64,000 bases of DNA, taken from positions 25,461 to 89,460 of the forward strand of contig CAYWIT010000009.1 in NCBI GenBank assembly GCA_964458415.1, read 5' to 3'. Origin of the DNA: CAYWIT01 sp964458415 (GTDB taxonomy: Bacteria > Pseudomonadota > Alphaproteobacteria > Micavibrionales > UBA2020). Made by a program: the position numbers and the translations under genes. The notes beneath the pieces are model-generated. The model was not told the origin of the DNA and did not search any database. It was given only the letters and a program-made list of their open reading frames with translations. Positions 16,424-25,322 of this stretch are shown here, in pieces. Each line of letters opens with the position of its first letter. The first letter of the stretch is position 1.

Positions 16424-17152
16424 ATGAACAATATGGACATAACGCGTGCGTCAGATACAGAACTCGATGAAAAACCGCATGTTCTGGTTGTGGACGATGA
16501 CGAGAGGCTGCGTCTGTTGCTCTCCCGTTTCCTGCGGGAGAACGGGTTTCTGGTGACAACGGCGGTGGATGCAAAGGAAGCGCGCGCGTTTTTAGAGTAT
16601 CTGGTTTATGACCTGATTGTTCTCGATGTCATGATGCCGGGAGAGGATGGCCTTAGCCTGACACGAAGCCTGAAGGAAGCCGGGATGGAAACACCCGTTT
16701 TGCTGCTGACGGCCTTGGGGGAAACCGAGGCACGGATCAGTGGACTGGAGGCGGGCGCTGACGATTATTTGCCGAAGCCTTTTGAACCGCGTGAATTGCT
16801 GTTACGGATGAATGCAATATTGCGCCGCTCTGCAAAAGCGCCCATGCAGAAGGAAGTTACTGCTGTTCGTTTTGGCAAATGGCATCTGGATATGGAGAGG
16901 GGCGATCTTGTGAGCGGTGACGAGCGTATGCCATTGACATCTGTGGAACATACGCTGATCCGTGCGCTGGCCAGCCGGCTGGGTGAGGTGATTAGTCGCG
17001 AGGAACTGGCGGGGCTTTGTCAAATGAACGCAAGCGAACGTACTATAGATGTGCAGGTGACACGGTTGCGCAAAAAGGTTGAAGAGGATCCAAAGCTGCC
17101 GCGCTATATCCAGACAGTGCGCGGCAAGGGATATGTATTGTGGTCGGATTGA
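16424..17152 (+). CDS. OmpR-family response regulator
   Basis: This DNA-binding regulator has an N-terminal receiver with the acidic pocket VDDDER, phosphoacceptor Asp68 in LIVLDVMMPGEDG and Lys in LPKPFEP. Its C-terminal winged helix ends QTVRGKGYVLWSD. It closely resembles OmpR-type regulators paired with EnvZ-like kinases. An in-frame TTG at 16394 and ATGs at 16424 and 16433 are all possible; no clear ribosome site decides between them. It overlaps the kinase gene by 13 bases. Confidence 0.92.
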   Translation: MNNMDITRASDTELDEKPHVLVVDDDERLRLLLSRFLRENGFLVTTAVDAKEARAFLEYLVYDLIVLDVMMPGEDGLSLTRSLKEAGMETPVLLLTALGETEARISGLEAGADDYLPKPFEPRELLLRMNAILRRSAKAPMQKEVTAVRFGKWHLDMERGDLVSGDERMPLTSVEHTLIRALASRLGEVISREELAGLCQMNASERTIDVQVTRLRKKVEEDPKLPRYIQTVRGKGYVLWSD

Positions 17153-18510
17153 TAAAAATAAAGACAGCATGGATATCTTCCGCGCGCAGAAAACTGCTGC
17201 CGCGCACGCTGTTTGGGCGGTCATTGATGATTATTGCAATGCCAATCCTGCTGTTGCAGATGATTGTCGCTTTTATCTTTTTTGACAGGCACTGGGATTC
17301 AATGAGTGAAAAGCTTGTTTTCGCGCTTGCCGGGGAAATCAATCTTTTAACTGACCAACTGGCGGAGGCAAAAAATCAGGGCGATATCAGCGCTATTACC
17401 CGGCTGGCTTCGGAAAATCTGCAAATTCTTATCTCTCTCGAGAAGGGAAAGGTTGAAATCAAGCCGGAAGACCCGGTCAGATTTGATGGGCTTGTCTGGT
17501 TCAGAACAGATGTCAAATTGCGGCGGATGCTGGAAAAGAAGCTAGACGTGGATTTTATCGTCAAGCCGCACGAAAAAGACCGCTGGTTTGAAATTGCGGT
17601 TCAGATCAATGAGGGGCAGTATGCGCGCTTTCTTTGCCATGACAGAAGACTAACAAGTGCGACAACCTATATTTTTATACTTTGGTTGATTGGCAGTGCG
17701 GTTGTATTGTTCGCAATATCAATTACTTTTATGCGCAACCAGATCCGGCCCATCATGCGCTTGGCTGTTGCCGCTGAAAAATTCGGCAAAGGGCAAGACG
17801 TTCCTGATTTCAAGCCCGTAGGCGCGACCGAGATCCGGCAAGCCTCCAGTGCCTTTCTGGAGATGCGGGATCGTTTAAAAAGACAGATGGAACAGCGCAC
17901 GGCCATGCTGGCCGGTGTGTCGCATGATTTGCGCACCCCTTTGACACGGATGCGGCTGCAAATGGCGATGATGAAAGGTGGCGCGGATATCGACAATTTG
18001 CGTCAGGATATCGACGAGATGGAAAAGATGCTCGATGGTTATCTGGCTTTTGCCCGTGGAGACAGCAGTGAAGAGCGCGAAATGACCGATATCGGCGGAA
18101 TGGTCAAACGGGTTATCGCGAACGCCCGCCGTCAGGGCTGCGACGTGCAGGAAAATCCGGGGGAGGAAAAAATAATGCTCAGAGTGCGACCCATGGCGAT
18201 GGAGCGCGCGTTAATAAACATTGTGACGAATGCCTGCAAATTTGCCCCGCATACATGGGTGAGCGCTTATACACAAAATGGAAATATCGAGATCAGCGTG
18301 GATGATGATGGCCCCGGTATTCCGCAGGAGCTGCGGGAGAATGTCTTCCGGCCATTTTACCGTGTCGAGAAATCACGTAACCGGAAAACAGGTGGTGTCG
18401 GTCTGGGGCTTTCCATTGCGCAGGACATTATTCATGGGCATGGCGGTGAAATATTTCTGGAGGATAGCAATCGTGGCGGTTTGCGGGTCGTTATTCGTCT
18501 GCCGCAGTAG
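17140..18510 (+). CDS. EnvZ-like sensor histidine kinase
   Basis: This 456-residue inner-membrane kinase has a first membrane helix at about 25-48, a periplasmic domain, and a second helix near 175-195. HAMP follows, and then the HisKA box VSHDLRTPLTRMRLQMAM with the phospho-His. The HATPase has an N box (NIVTNACKFAP), DDDGPGIP and GVGLGLSI. The GTG start at 17140 lies within the regulator gene. The two form an OmpR/EnvZ-type system. The signal is unknown. Its 3' end overlaps the convergent TetR gene by 20 bases. Confidence 0.93.
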   Translation: MVGLIKIKTAWISSARRKLLPRTLFGRSLMIIAMPILLLQMIVAFIFFDRHWDSMSEKLVFALAGEINLLTDQLAEAKNQGDISAITRLASENLQILISLEKGKVEIKPEDPVRFDGLVWFRTDVKLRRMLEKKLDVDFIVKPHEKDRWFEIAVQINEGQYARFLCHDRRLTSATTYIFILWLIGSAVVLFAISITFMRNQIRPIMRLAVAAEKFGKGQDVPDFKPVGATEIRQASSAFLEMRDRLKRQMEQRTAMLAGVSHDLRTPLTRMRLQMAMMKGGADIDNLRQDIDEMEKMLDGYLAFARGDSSEEREMTDIGGMVKRVIANARRQGCDVQENPGEEKIMLRVRPMAMERALINIVTNACKFAPHTWVSAYTQNGNIEISVDDDGPGIPQELRENVFRPFYRVEKSRNRKTGGVGLGLSIAQDIIHGHGGEIFLEDSNRGGLRVVIRLPQ

Positions 18511-19084
18511 TGCCGCACGTTGTCATTGAAATAAACTGTTCCAATATATTCAGTCTGCGGTCAATGACCGCCATGGTTTTGGCCAGATCCGGAGTTTCAT
18601 CACGGCTCCAGACATGGGTTATGCTGAGGTAGAGCGCCCCAAGAGCCATGGTATAAGCGGGCTGAATCAATTTTTTCGGGAGTCCGGCAAGGAGCAGCAT
18701 CCGGTCCATTGTTTCGTAGAAGTGTTTGGAAAGATGGAGACCTGTTTCTGGCGCGCGCATCACCATGGGAAGGATTGTTAGAAAGCCTTTCCGGTGTTTT
18801 TGCAAAAGATCAAATCTGGTCATAAGAATTTCAAACAGATTATCCCGCCAATGCGTACCCAGACGCTTTTTGACATCTTTTTCCGTCTCTGTATCAATAT
18901 TTTTCAGAACCTCCCGCAAGATATTATGGGGGTGCGGAAAAATTTTATTTATGGCGGATTCACTCGTTTTTATTTTACGCGCAATATCTTGCAGGGTCAT
19001 ATGATCCCAGCCGATCCTGTCCGCGAGGTCGAGCGCGGCAGTAATAATGACTTTGGACTGGTCAGGTTTACGCTTTTGTGGCAT
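18491..19084 (-). CDS. TetR-family transcriptional regulator
   Basis: This 197-residue protein has an N-terminal helix-turn-helix (residues about 10-55: AALDLADRIGWDHMTLQDIA, then SESAINKIFPHPHNIL) and a helical ligand-binding body. The third helix has lost the usual Tyr-x-x-Phe (here INKIFPH), yet the layout is clear. It ends overlapping the kinase gene and is divergent from the adenosine-kinase-like gene 43 bases away, which is a likely target. Confidence 0.82.
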   Translation of the reverse strand: MPQKRKPDQSKVIITAALDLADRIGWDHMTLQDIARKIKTSESAINKIFPHPHNILREVLKNIDTETEKDVKKRLGTHWRDNLFEILMTRFDLLQKHRKGFLTILPMVMRAPETGLHLSKHFYETMDRMLLLAGLPKKLIQPAYTMALGALYLSITHVWSRDETPDLAKTMAVIDRRLNILEQFISMTTCGTTAADE

Positions 19085-19127
19085 TTTAAATTACTCTTTC
19101 AATTCAAAAATATAGAGGCTTTCAGGC

Positions 19128-20138
19128 ATGAGTAAAGAAAATAGTGGGGCTCCCGGATTTGATGTCGTAGGGATTGGTAATGCAATCGTGGATGTGCTGT
19201 CAAAAACGGAAGACGGTTTTCTTGAAAATAACCGGATCAACAAGGGCGCGATGACGCTGATCGAGGCGGATCAGGCCGAGGCCCTCTACGCAAAAATGGG
19301 GCCGGGTATGGAAATGTCCGGAGGCTCGGCTGCAAATACCATGGCGGCTTTTGCGTCGCTTGGCGGACGTGCCGGATATATCGGTAAAGTTGCCAATGAC
19401 CAGCTGGGCAAGGTCTTTCGTCATGACATTCGCGCGACAGGGGTCAGCTTTGATACGGGCGCTTTGGAAGACGGCGCCCCAACGGCACGCTGCCTTATCC
19501 TGATCACGCCGGATGCGCAACGGACGATGTGCACGTATCTGGGTGCATGCGTTTGGATATCTCCTTCGGACATTGATGAAAAACTGGTTCAAAGCGCGAG
19601 CGTAACGTATCTTGAAGGCTATCTGTTCGATCGGGATCGTGCCAAACAGACTTTTAAAAAGGCGGCAGAGGTCGCCCATGCGGCCGGACGTAAGGTAGCG
19701 TTGACCCTTTCCGATCCGTTCTGCGTTGAGCGCCATCGGCCTGAGTTTCTTGATCTGGTCGAAAAACATGTCGATATTCTTTTTGCAAACGAAGCTGAAA
19801 TTCTGGCTCTTTATCAAACGCAGAAATTTGACGAGGCTGCCTATCATGTCCGCCAGCATTGCGAAATTGCAGCGCTGACGCGTTCTGCCAACGGCTCTGT
19901 TATCGTTAACGGTGCCGATACGTTTGAAATTGCGGCGGAGCCTGTTGCGCAAGTTGTAGATACGACGGGAGCGGGGGATCTTTATGCAGCTGGTTTCCTT
20001 TACGGCCTGACCCGGGGCCAGCCTTTAACGACTTGTGGGCGGATCGCCTCTATCGCGGCAGCTGAAGTGATTTCCCATGTCGGGGCGCGGCCACAAGCAA
20101 ATTTGGCGCATTTGCTGCGGGAAAAAAAGGTCATATGA
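19128..20138 (+). CDS. PfkB-family carbohydrate kinase, adenosine kinase-like
   Basis: This 336-residue ribokinase-fold kinase has the N-terminal MSGGSAANTMAAFASLGG signature and the C-terminal anion hole/catalytic DTTGAGDLYAAGFLYGL. Overall it is nearest to the bacterial adenosine kinase-like proteins common in alphaproteobacteria. The substrate is inferred (adenosine or another nucleoside or sugar). The stop overlaps the next gene by 4 bases (ATGA). Confidence 0.9.
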   Translation: MSKENSGAPGFDVVGIGNAIVDVLSKTEDGFLENNRINKGAMTLIEADQAEALYAKMGPGMEMSGGSAANTMAAFASLGGRAGYIGKVANDQLGKVFRHDIRATGVSFDTGALEDGAPTARCLILITPDAQRTMCTYLGACVWISPSDIDEKLVQSASVTYLEGYLFDRDRAKQTFKKAAEVAHAAGRKVALTLSDPFCVERHRPEFLDLVEKHVDILFANEAEILALYQTQKFDEAAYHVRQHCEIAALTRSANGSVIVNGADTFEIAAEPVAQVVDTTGAGDLYAAGFLYGLTRGQPLTTCGRIASIAAAEVISHVGARPQANLAHLLREKKVI

Positions 20139-21844
20139 ATCGGGGCCGGTTTCTAGCAGAAGCGCTCATCTTCATCGGGATGCTCTTTTGTGTCAATGGA
20201 GCACAGGCCGAAATATCGCACGCCATAGCCATGCATGGAGAGCCGAAATATGCAGCCGATTTTGCGCATCTTGACTATGTGAATCCGGAAGCTCCGAAGG
20301 GCGGTACTTTACGGTTGGCGAAAAGTGGTAGCTTTGACAATCTCAATAATCACGTCATTACAGGCAATAATGTCGAAGGGTTGGAATACGTTAATGACAG
20401 GTTGATGCAGCGTGTCTGGGACGAGCCGTTTACTATGTACGGGCTTGTTGCCGAAAAAGTAGATGTTGCGCCGGATCGCTCATGGATCACGTTTTTTCTT
20501 CGCAAGGAAGCGCGCTTTCATGACGGTGTACCGATGACAGCGGAGGATGTCAAATTCAGCTATGAGATGCTGCGCCAGCACGGTCATCCGGTACGCCGCC
20601 GTGTTTATGGCTTGATTCAAGATGTCCGGATTGTCAACGATCATGAAATCAAATTTACTTTTGGGGCCGGATTTGATCGGGAGTCTGTATTGATTTTGGC
20701 GATGCTTCCAGTCCTGCCGAAGCACTATTGGGAAAAGCGCGATATCAGCAAGACAACGCTGGAGCCGCCGCTGGGCAGCGGCCCTTATAGAATTACCGAA
20801 GTGGAGCCGGGGCGCAAAATTGTTTATGAGCGCGTAAAGGATTATTGGGCAAAAAACTTGTCTGTCATGAAGGGGCAGTATAATTTCGACCGTATCACTT
20901 ATACTTATTTTCGTGACGATGATATTGCGTTAACGGCGTTCAAGGCAGGCGAATATGACTTGCGGCGCGAATACGATATTACAAAATGGAAGACGGGCTA
21001 TGACTTTAAAGCCTTGCAGGACGGGCGCGTGGTCAAGGAGGAAATCGCGCATAGCCGTCCGGAATGGCTACGGGCATTGATATTCAATACCCGGCGGACC
21101 GTGTTTTCCGATATTCGTGTACGCCGTGCGCTGGGGCTCATGTTCAATGACGAATGGCTGAACAAGAACTTGTACTTTGGCGCGTTCCAACGCATTAAAA
21201 GTGTCTTTCCGAATTCAGAGCTTGCAGCACCAGATCAAGAGGTGGAAACATTGCCGCCTCGGGAACGCCAGCGCAAGGCCATGGCTTTTCTCAAGGAAGC
21301 GGGATGGACATATCGAGAGCAAAAGCTGGTGAATACGGAGGGAGAGGCTTTTTCTTTTGAAATCCTGCTGGGCGATCCGAATGATGAGAAAATCGTGCTT
21401 GAATTCTCGCGCGCCTTGCAAAAAATTGGCATTTCTGCTCGTGTGCGTACGGTCGATAGCGCACAATTTACCGGACGGCTGGATAGTTTTGATTACGACA
21501 TGGTGTCTTTCCGCTGGATCAATTCGCTTTCTCCAGGAAATGAGCAGCTTAATTATTGGGGGCGTGCGGCTGCATCCATGGCTGGCTCCAGAAATTATGC
21601 GGGGGTGAATGATCCTGCTATTGACGCCCTCGCAGACAGTATCGCGAGGGCTTCTGATCGGGCGGCTCTGGTTGCACAGGCACAGGCGCTTGATCGTGGC
21701 TTGATGCAGGGGGCTTATATGATTCCGCTTTTTTATCTTGGCAGGGATATGGTTGCCCGTGCTGTTTACATACGGCGGCCAGAAAAGGTTCCGGCTTATG
21801 GAATTGTCATGGAGGCTTTGTGGCGCGAGGCAGAGAAAGAATAA
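20135..21844 (+). CDS. periplasmic solute-binding protein, family 5 (YejA/oligopeptide type)
   Basis: This 569-residue protein has a signal peptide with cleavage likely after NGAQA (residue about 25). SBP family 5 features follow: HGEPKYAADFAHLDYVNPEA, EAPKGGTLRLAKSG and the FHDGVPMTAEDVKFSYEML block. It is closest to YejA-like binding proteins for peptides such as microcin C. No permease or ATPase gene is adjacent, so the partner ABC transporter must lie elsewhere. It is coupled to the upstream kinase. Confidence 0.9.
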   Translation: MNRGRFLAEALIFIGMLFCVNGAQAEISHAIAMHGEPKYAADFAHLDYVNPEAPKGGTLRLAKSGSFDNLNNHVITGNNVEGLEYVNDRLMQRVWDEPFTMYGLVAEKVDVAPDRSWITFFLRKEARFHDGVPMTAEDVKFSYEMLRQHGHPVRRRVYGLIQDVRIVNDHEIKFTFGAGFDRESVLILAMLPVLPKHYWEKRDISKTTLEPPLGSGPYRITEVEPGRKIVYERVKDYWAKNLSVMKGQYNFDRITYTYFRDDDIALTAFKAGEYDLRREYDITKWKTGYDFKALQDGRVVKEEIAHSRPEWLRALIFNTRRTVFSDIRVRRALGLMFNDEWLNKNLYFGAFQRIKSVFPNSELAAPDQEVETLPPRERQRKAMAFLKEAGWTYREQKLVNTEGEAFSFEILLGDPNDEKIVLEFSRALQKIGISARVRTVDSAQFTGRLDSFDYDMVSFRWINSLSPGNEQLNYWGRAAASMAGSRNYAGVNDPAIDALADSIARASDRAALVAQAQALDRGLMQGAYMIPLFYLGRDMVARAVYIRRPEKVPAYGIVMEALWREAEKE

Positions 21845-21938
21845 CAGAGAAAAACATATCACTATTGTTTTGCGCGCGCGAAATGGGTAACTTATTAAAT
21901 GCAATGGAGTTTTGCTTAAAAAGAGGGATGGCGTTTCC

Positions 21939-22475
21939 ATGAATTCCAAATTAAAAATACTGACGGTTGCCGCAGGTTTGATGGTTCTTTCTGCCTGTGC
22001 ATATAATCCACCTGTTGGTCAGGCCTATTGGCAAAGGGTAGAGGATAGTTCGGCTCTTTGGATGACGGGGCCCAAGGCGCAACAATCTCTGGATCAGAAT
22101 ATTGCGACGTGTGTGCGCGAAGTTGATGAACTGGTCGAGCTGGGCGCTCTGCGCGAGACCATGCCGCCGGATACGCATGATGAATATCACAGGGCGCTGG
22201 ATAGCTCCGGTGATCTGGCTTATTATGATACGCCGACCCGTCTGGGGGATCATAGGGTGGCACACACGGATTTTCATGATTTTGAAAGCTGCATGCGCGA
22301 CAAGGGTTGGGAGCGTGTAAAGTTTATCCGCTATCAAACCGCAGCAAAATCGAAGCAGACCTATAAATCCACGCAACAGATCCGTACCTATGGTGTTTCC
22401 GGTGATGTTGCTGTTCAAAAACAGCAAGACAGTCTTAATGAAATCAAGGGAAATTATAATTCGGTCAATCAGTAA
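21939..22475 (+). CDS. predicted lipoprotein
   Basis: This 178-residue protein starts MNSKLKILTVAAGLMVLSAC, a type II signal peptide with lipobox LSAC and cysteine at residue 20. The mature part has conserved-looking Cys residues (TCVREVDEL, SCMRDKGWERV), as in small alphaproteobacterial outer-membrane lipoproteins, and a Gln/Lys/Thr-rich tail. The role is unknown. The frame continues to 21912, but the ATG at 21939 starts the signal peptide. It is convergent with the GT9 gene. Confidence 0.8.
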   Translation: MNSKLKILTVAAGLMVLSACAYNPPVGQAYWQRVEDSSALWMTGPKAQQSLDQNIATCVREVDELVELGALRETMPPDTHDEYHRALDSSGDLAYYDTPTRLGDHRVAHTDFHDFESCMRDKGWERVKFIRYQTAAKSKQTYKSTQQIRTYGVSGDVAVQKQQDSLNEIKGNYNSVNQ

Positions 22476-22483
22476 TTAAACAT

Positions 22484-23446
22484 CTACTGCTTGTTCCACA
22501 GTTCCGAGGCCGCTGCATAAGCGGCCTCGACTGTTAGTGAAGTCATGAGACAAGGCGCTGTTTTAGGGGCATAGCCCGGGTAGGCTATCAACGCGTCAAA
22601 GTTTTCCGGCGTCGAAACATAGGCGGCTTTTTTTCCCCATGGGCGGTAAAGCTGGGGCCAGCTGGGGCCAAACAGACCCAATGTCGGGATATTCACGGCA
22701 GCCGCGCAATGCATCAGGCCGGAATCATTGCCAATATAAAAGTCGCATCGGGAAAGCGCCGCAGCTGCGACAAGAGGCGTGGTTTTGGCAATCAGGTTGA
22801 TTCGTCGTTCTTCCGGCACGTCGTTAAGAACGGTGGTAGCTGCGGCTTCCTCACCCGGGGCCGCAATAACCGCAACGGCTGCGCCTGTCATGAATCCATC
22901 CTGACTTGTGATCCTGTCAATCAGCGCGGAAAACCGCTCCGCCGGCCATGTTTTGGCAGCCCAGTTCGCAGAGGGGCCGACGGCCAGAATTTTCCGACCT
23001 CTGGTAACGGCAGGAGGAAACAGGGCCTGCGCCTGTTCTGCTGTATGCCGGTCAAACCAGAGGCGAGGCGATGGAGGCGGGGATACGCCAATGAGAGCCG
23101 CAATCTGTTCGACCTTGTGGAGTGTTTTGTCTGGATGCCCCCATATATATCTTTTATCAGCGCGGAGCAGGCGGGAGAGGAGGCTGTTACGCAGGTCTAT
23201 GATGATATCCCATTTTTGCCCGAATGTTTTTCCGGCAAGCTTGATCCAGTGTCCTGCATAGGGTTCCTTTTTCAGGGCAATGATTTTTACGACCTGCGGC
23301 ACCGGAGTGAATAATCCTGCCACCAAAGGACCGCAGGCCACAGTAATTTCAGCATCCGGATAAAGCGTGATAAAATGATCCAGCGCTCCTGTGGATAAAA
23401 CGGCGTCGCCCAAGCGAGTTGATGTAATAAACAGGATTTTCATCAA
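22484..23446 (-). CDS. glycosyltransferase family 9, heptosyltransferase-like
   Basis: This 320-residue GT-B protein is of the ADP-heptose:LPS heptosyltransferase type. It opens KILFITSTRLGDAVLSTGAL and has the nucleotide-sugar block VGPSANWAAKTWPAERFSAL and the C-terminal IGNDSGLMHCAAAVNIPTLG plus LFGPSWPQLY. It presumably adds a core sugar to LPS at the inner-membrane cytoplasmic face. Its start overlaps the hepT-like stop by 4 bases (ATGA), so it is translationally coupled to a toxin-antitoxin-like pair, which is unusual. Confidence 0.9.
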   Translation of the reverse strand: MMKILFITSTRLGDAVLSTGALDHFITLYPDAEITVACGPLVAGLFTPVPQVVKIIALKKEPYAGHWIKLAGKTFGQKWDIIIDLRNSLLSRLLRADKRYIWGHPDKTLHKVEQIAALIGVSPPPSPRLWFDRHTAEQAQALFPPAVTRGRKILAVGPSANWAAKTWPAERFSALIDRITSQDGFMTGAAVAVIAAPGEEAAATTVLNDVPEERRINLIAKTTPLVAAAALSRCDFYIGNDSGLMHCAAAVNIPTLGLFGPSWPQLYRPWGKKAAYVSTPENFDALIAYPGYAPKTAPCLMTSLTVEAAYAAASELWNKQ

Positions 23447-23844
23447 GGTCTGGAGGAAGGGGAAACAGAGGGTTGCTGCTGTATTTCAGGTTCATTTTGT
23501 CTGGACAATGTAGAGATGGCTTGAAGGCAATCTTCTCTTAACGGGAGGAGGCGCTTTTCAATTGTGTTGCAGAGCACAGAAACATTCAGCGTGTCATATT
23601 CATGCCGGATATGGTTGCCAATCATCCTAATACTTTTCCAAGGCTGTTCCGGAGCAAGCTCTTCGGCCAGCATGCCAAGCTTGGTCGCGGCTTCGCTTAA
23701 ACACAAAACGCTATATTTGACAGCCGCTTCAGTTTTTATATCTTTCAGGGCATCTTGTGGTTTTTGCTCGCCCATGAAATCAAAGATCTGGTCGATGTTT
23801 TCAATGATGTCCTGAAACCGCTGTAATGGCTTGCTAGAAGACAT
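23443..23844 (-). CDS. HepT-like protein (DUF86)
   Basis: This 133-residue all-helical protein is like the HepT toxins, RNases paired with MntA antitoxins. The active-site region reads MIGNHIRHEYDTLN. His81 and Tyr83 of the RX4HXY motif are present, but the motif Arg position is Gly76, with an Arg at 80 instead, as in a divergent DUF86 subgroup. A C-terminal Pro/Ser-rich tail (EIQQQPSVSPSSRP) is added. The ATG at 23844 is preferred to the TTG at 23862. It overlaps mntA by 11 bases and the GT9 start by 4. Confidence 0.78.
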   Translation of the reverse strand: MSSSKPLQRFQDIIENIDQIFDFMGEQKPQDALKDIKTEAAVKYSVLCLSEAATKLGMLAEELAPEQPWKSIRMIGNHIRHEYDTLNVSVLCNTIEKRLLPLREDCLQAISTLSRQNEPEIQQQPSVSPSSRP

Positions 23845-24130
23845 GAATAGACTCTCTTTCAATTTCCTCTTTTGAATCTTTTTTTGTGATTGGCGCTGTT
23901 GTCAGTTGCACCTTGTGATGGACAAGCGTTGTTAAGTAATCTTCTGTTTCCACCAGATCAATCAAATCTACATGGCTTTCCGGCCTGAGGGTCACCAAAA
24001 GATCGACAGGTACAATTCCGTCTTCTTCCCCGCGTGCATAAGCGCCAAAGAGGGAAACGTGCAGAAGGCCCCGTTTGTGCAGCTCGGCTTTATTGTTTAT
24101 GAGCAGTTTTTGTATTGTGCCTTTATCCAT
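23834..24130 (-). CDS. MntA-like nucleotidyltransferase (degenerate active site)
   Basis: This 98-residue minimal nucleotidyltransferase sits upstream of hepT, the usual MntA antitoxin position. The family motif GSX10DXD, needed for AMPylating HepT, reads GAYARGEEDGIVPVDLLV. The Ser is Ala30, the first catalytic Asp is Pro41 and only Asp43 remains. Catalysis is therefore unlikely in this copy, which may act by binding only or be decaying. No strong promoter was recognised upstream. Confidence 0.78.
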   Translation of the reverse strand: MDKGTIQKLLINNKAELHKRGLLHVSLFGAYARGEEDGIVPVDLLVTLRPESHVDLIDLVETEDYLTTLVHHKVQLTTAPITKKDSKEEIERESIHVF

Positions 24131-24208
24131 GTGTCAGGCCCGATTTCTTATTCGAACATATTATGTATCATATAAGGCGTGTATCAATTTTTAATTAATA
24201 ATATCGCC

Positions 24209-24400
24209 TCATTTCGCCCAATAGGCCAAAACAAGAAATAGAATGGCCAAGGCTTGCAGGATGACTCTGGAACGCATCATTTTATTGCTTGTCAGGCGGT
24301 CTTTGGATTCTGTTTTTGTCATGGCCACTATGCCGAGCAGCAGGGATATAAAAACGCCAGCCATAGCGGCAAGGGCTGCAAAAAAGAAAAAATTGGCCAT
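24209..24400 (-). CDS. HIG1-domain twin transmembrane protein
   Basis: This 63-residue protein has two membrane helices (about 5-27 and 45-62) separated by a short charged loop, TESKDRLTSNKMMRSR. The SNKMMRSRVILQALAI motif matches the HIG_1_N (hypoxia-induced protein) family, whose relatives associate with cytochrome c oxidase. The bacterial role is inferred. It is divergent from the esterase at 24477. Confidence 0.8.
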   Translation of the reverse strand: MANFFFFAALAAMAGVFISLLLGIVAMTKTESKDRLTSNKMMRSRVILQALAILFLVLAYWAK

Positions 24401-24476
24401 AGGACGGGTTCCTCATAACGTTATATCTTGTATAGTAGTATAGACTTCAGCTTCTTGCTTTAGAAAGGGGTTTTAC

Positions 24477-25142
24477 ATGAAACGGCTCGATGGTCCATTT
24501 TTGCTTCCAAAATCAGGTACGACGGCGCGGCAATTGGTTATTTTCCTGCATGGCTATGGAGCGAATGGGGCAGATCTTATCGATATTGGCAATGAATGGG
24601 CGGATGGATTGCCCGATGCTGCTTTCGTTTCGCCGAATGCTCCGGAGGTTTGCGATATGAGCCCTTCTGGCTTTCAATGGTTTCCGATCCGTGCCGTGGA
24701 CAGGGCGTTGATCGAGCGGGAGCGGCCCGCCGCTGCTGTTGCCCCCGTCCTGAACGCGTTCATTGACGCCGAAATTGAAAGATGGAAAGTAACGGAGGAT
24801 AAAGTTGCCGTTGTCGGGTTCTCTCAAGGTGCGATGATGGCGATGTATACTATGCCGCGTCGCACAAAACCATGCGCCGGAGTGATCGGTTATTCAGGAC
24901 TGATTGTAAACGGTGATGAATTGAAAGCCGAAAATATCGCTAAAATGCCCATTTTAGCGATACATGGAGATGCCGATGAAATCGTTCCTCCCGAAAATCT
25001 TACCGGTGTAGAGCAGGCTTTTGCGTCTGCGGGGTTTAATGTGGAAACAGTTTTACGCCCCGGCCTTGGACATGGAATTGATCAATTCGGATTGCAGCGT
25101 GGGCTTAGATTTCTGCAGGAATGCTTTGGAATTAAAGGGTAA
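24477..25142 (+). CDS. alpha/beta hydrolase, phospholipase/carboxylesterase family
   Basis: This 221-residue serine hydrolase is of the AB_hydrolase_2 (YpfH/acyl-protein thioesterase-like) type. It has the oxyanion region VIFLHGYGANGADLI, the nucleophile elbow GFSQGAM, an Asp in IHGDADEIVP, and the catalytic His in GLGHGID. No signal peptide is present, so it is cytoplasmic. The substrate is likely a short-chain ester. An AAAGGGG ribosome site precedes the ATG. Confidence 0.9.
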   Translation: MKRLDGPFLLPKSGTTARQLVIFLHGYGANGADLIDIGNEWADGLPDAAFVSPNAPEVCDMSPSGFQWFPIRAVDRALIERERPAAAVAPVLNAFIDAEIERWKVTEDKVAVVGFSQGAMMAMYTMPRRTKPCAGVIGYSGLIVNGDELKAENIAKMPILAIHGDADEIVPPENLTGVEQAFASAGFNVETVLRPGLGHGIDQFGLQRGLRFLQECFGIKG

Positions 25143-25234
25143 ATAGCCGTAACATTACTTAATGTTTTGGTTTATTTTTTGATGGAACAGCTTGATATCT
25201 AGTGATTTTTTTTATTTTCGAATCACTTTCATGG

Positions 25235-25240
25235 TATAAT
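25235..25240 (+). promoter_or_regulatory. extended -10 promoter element for the HNH gene
   Basis: A perfect TATAAT preceded by TGG (TGnTATAAT) lies 82 bases before the chosen GTG start. No convincing -35 is present, which an extended -10 can tolerate. Confidence 0.45.
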
Positions 25241-25322
25241 GAAGCTGTGGATAGGATTCGCACCTGGCGCCGTACTCTGGAAGGCTGATACGGGGAGGAG
25301 CGGAGAAAGGGGGTTCCCTTTA

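Noticed and set aside
25152..25175. AACATT-ACTT-AATGTT hairpin followed by a T-rich tract after the esterase
   Set aside because: The stem is six A/T-rich pairs and the T tract is interrupted, so it is too weak to call a terminator.
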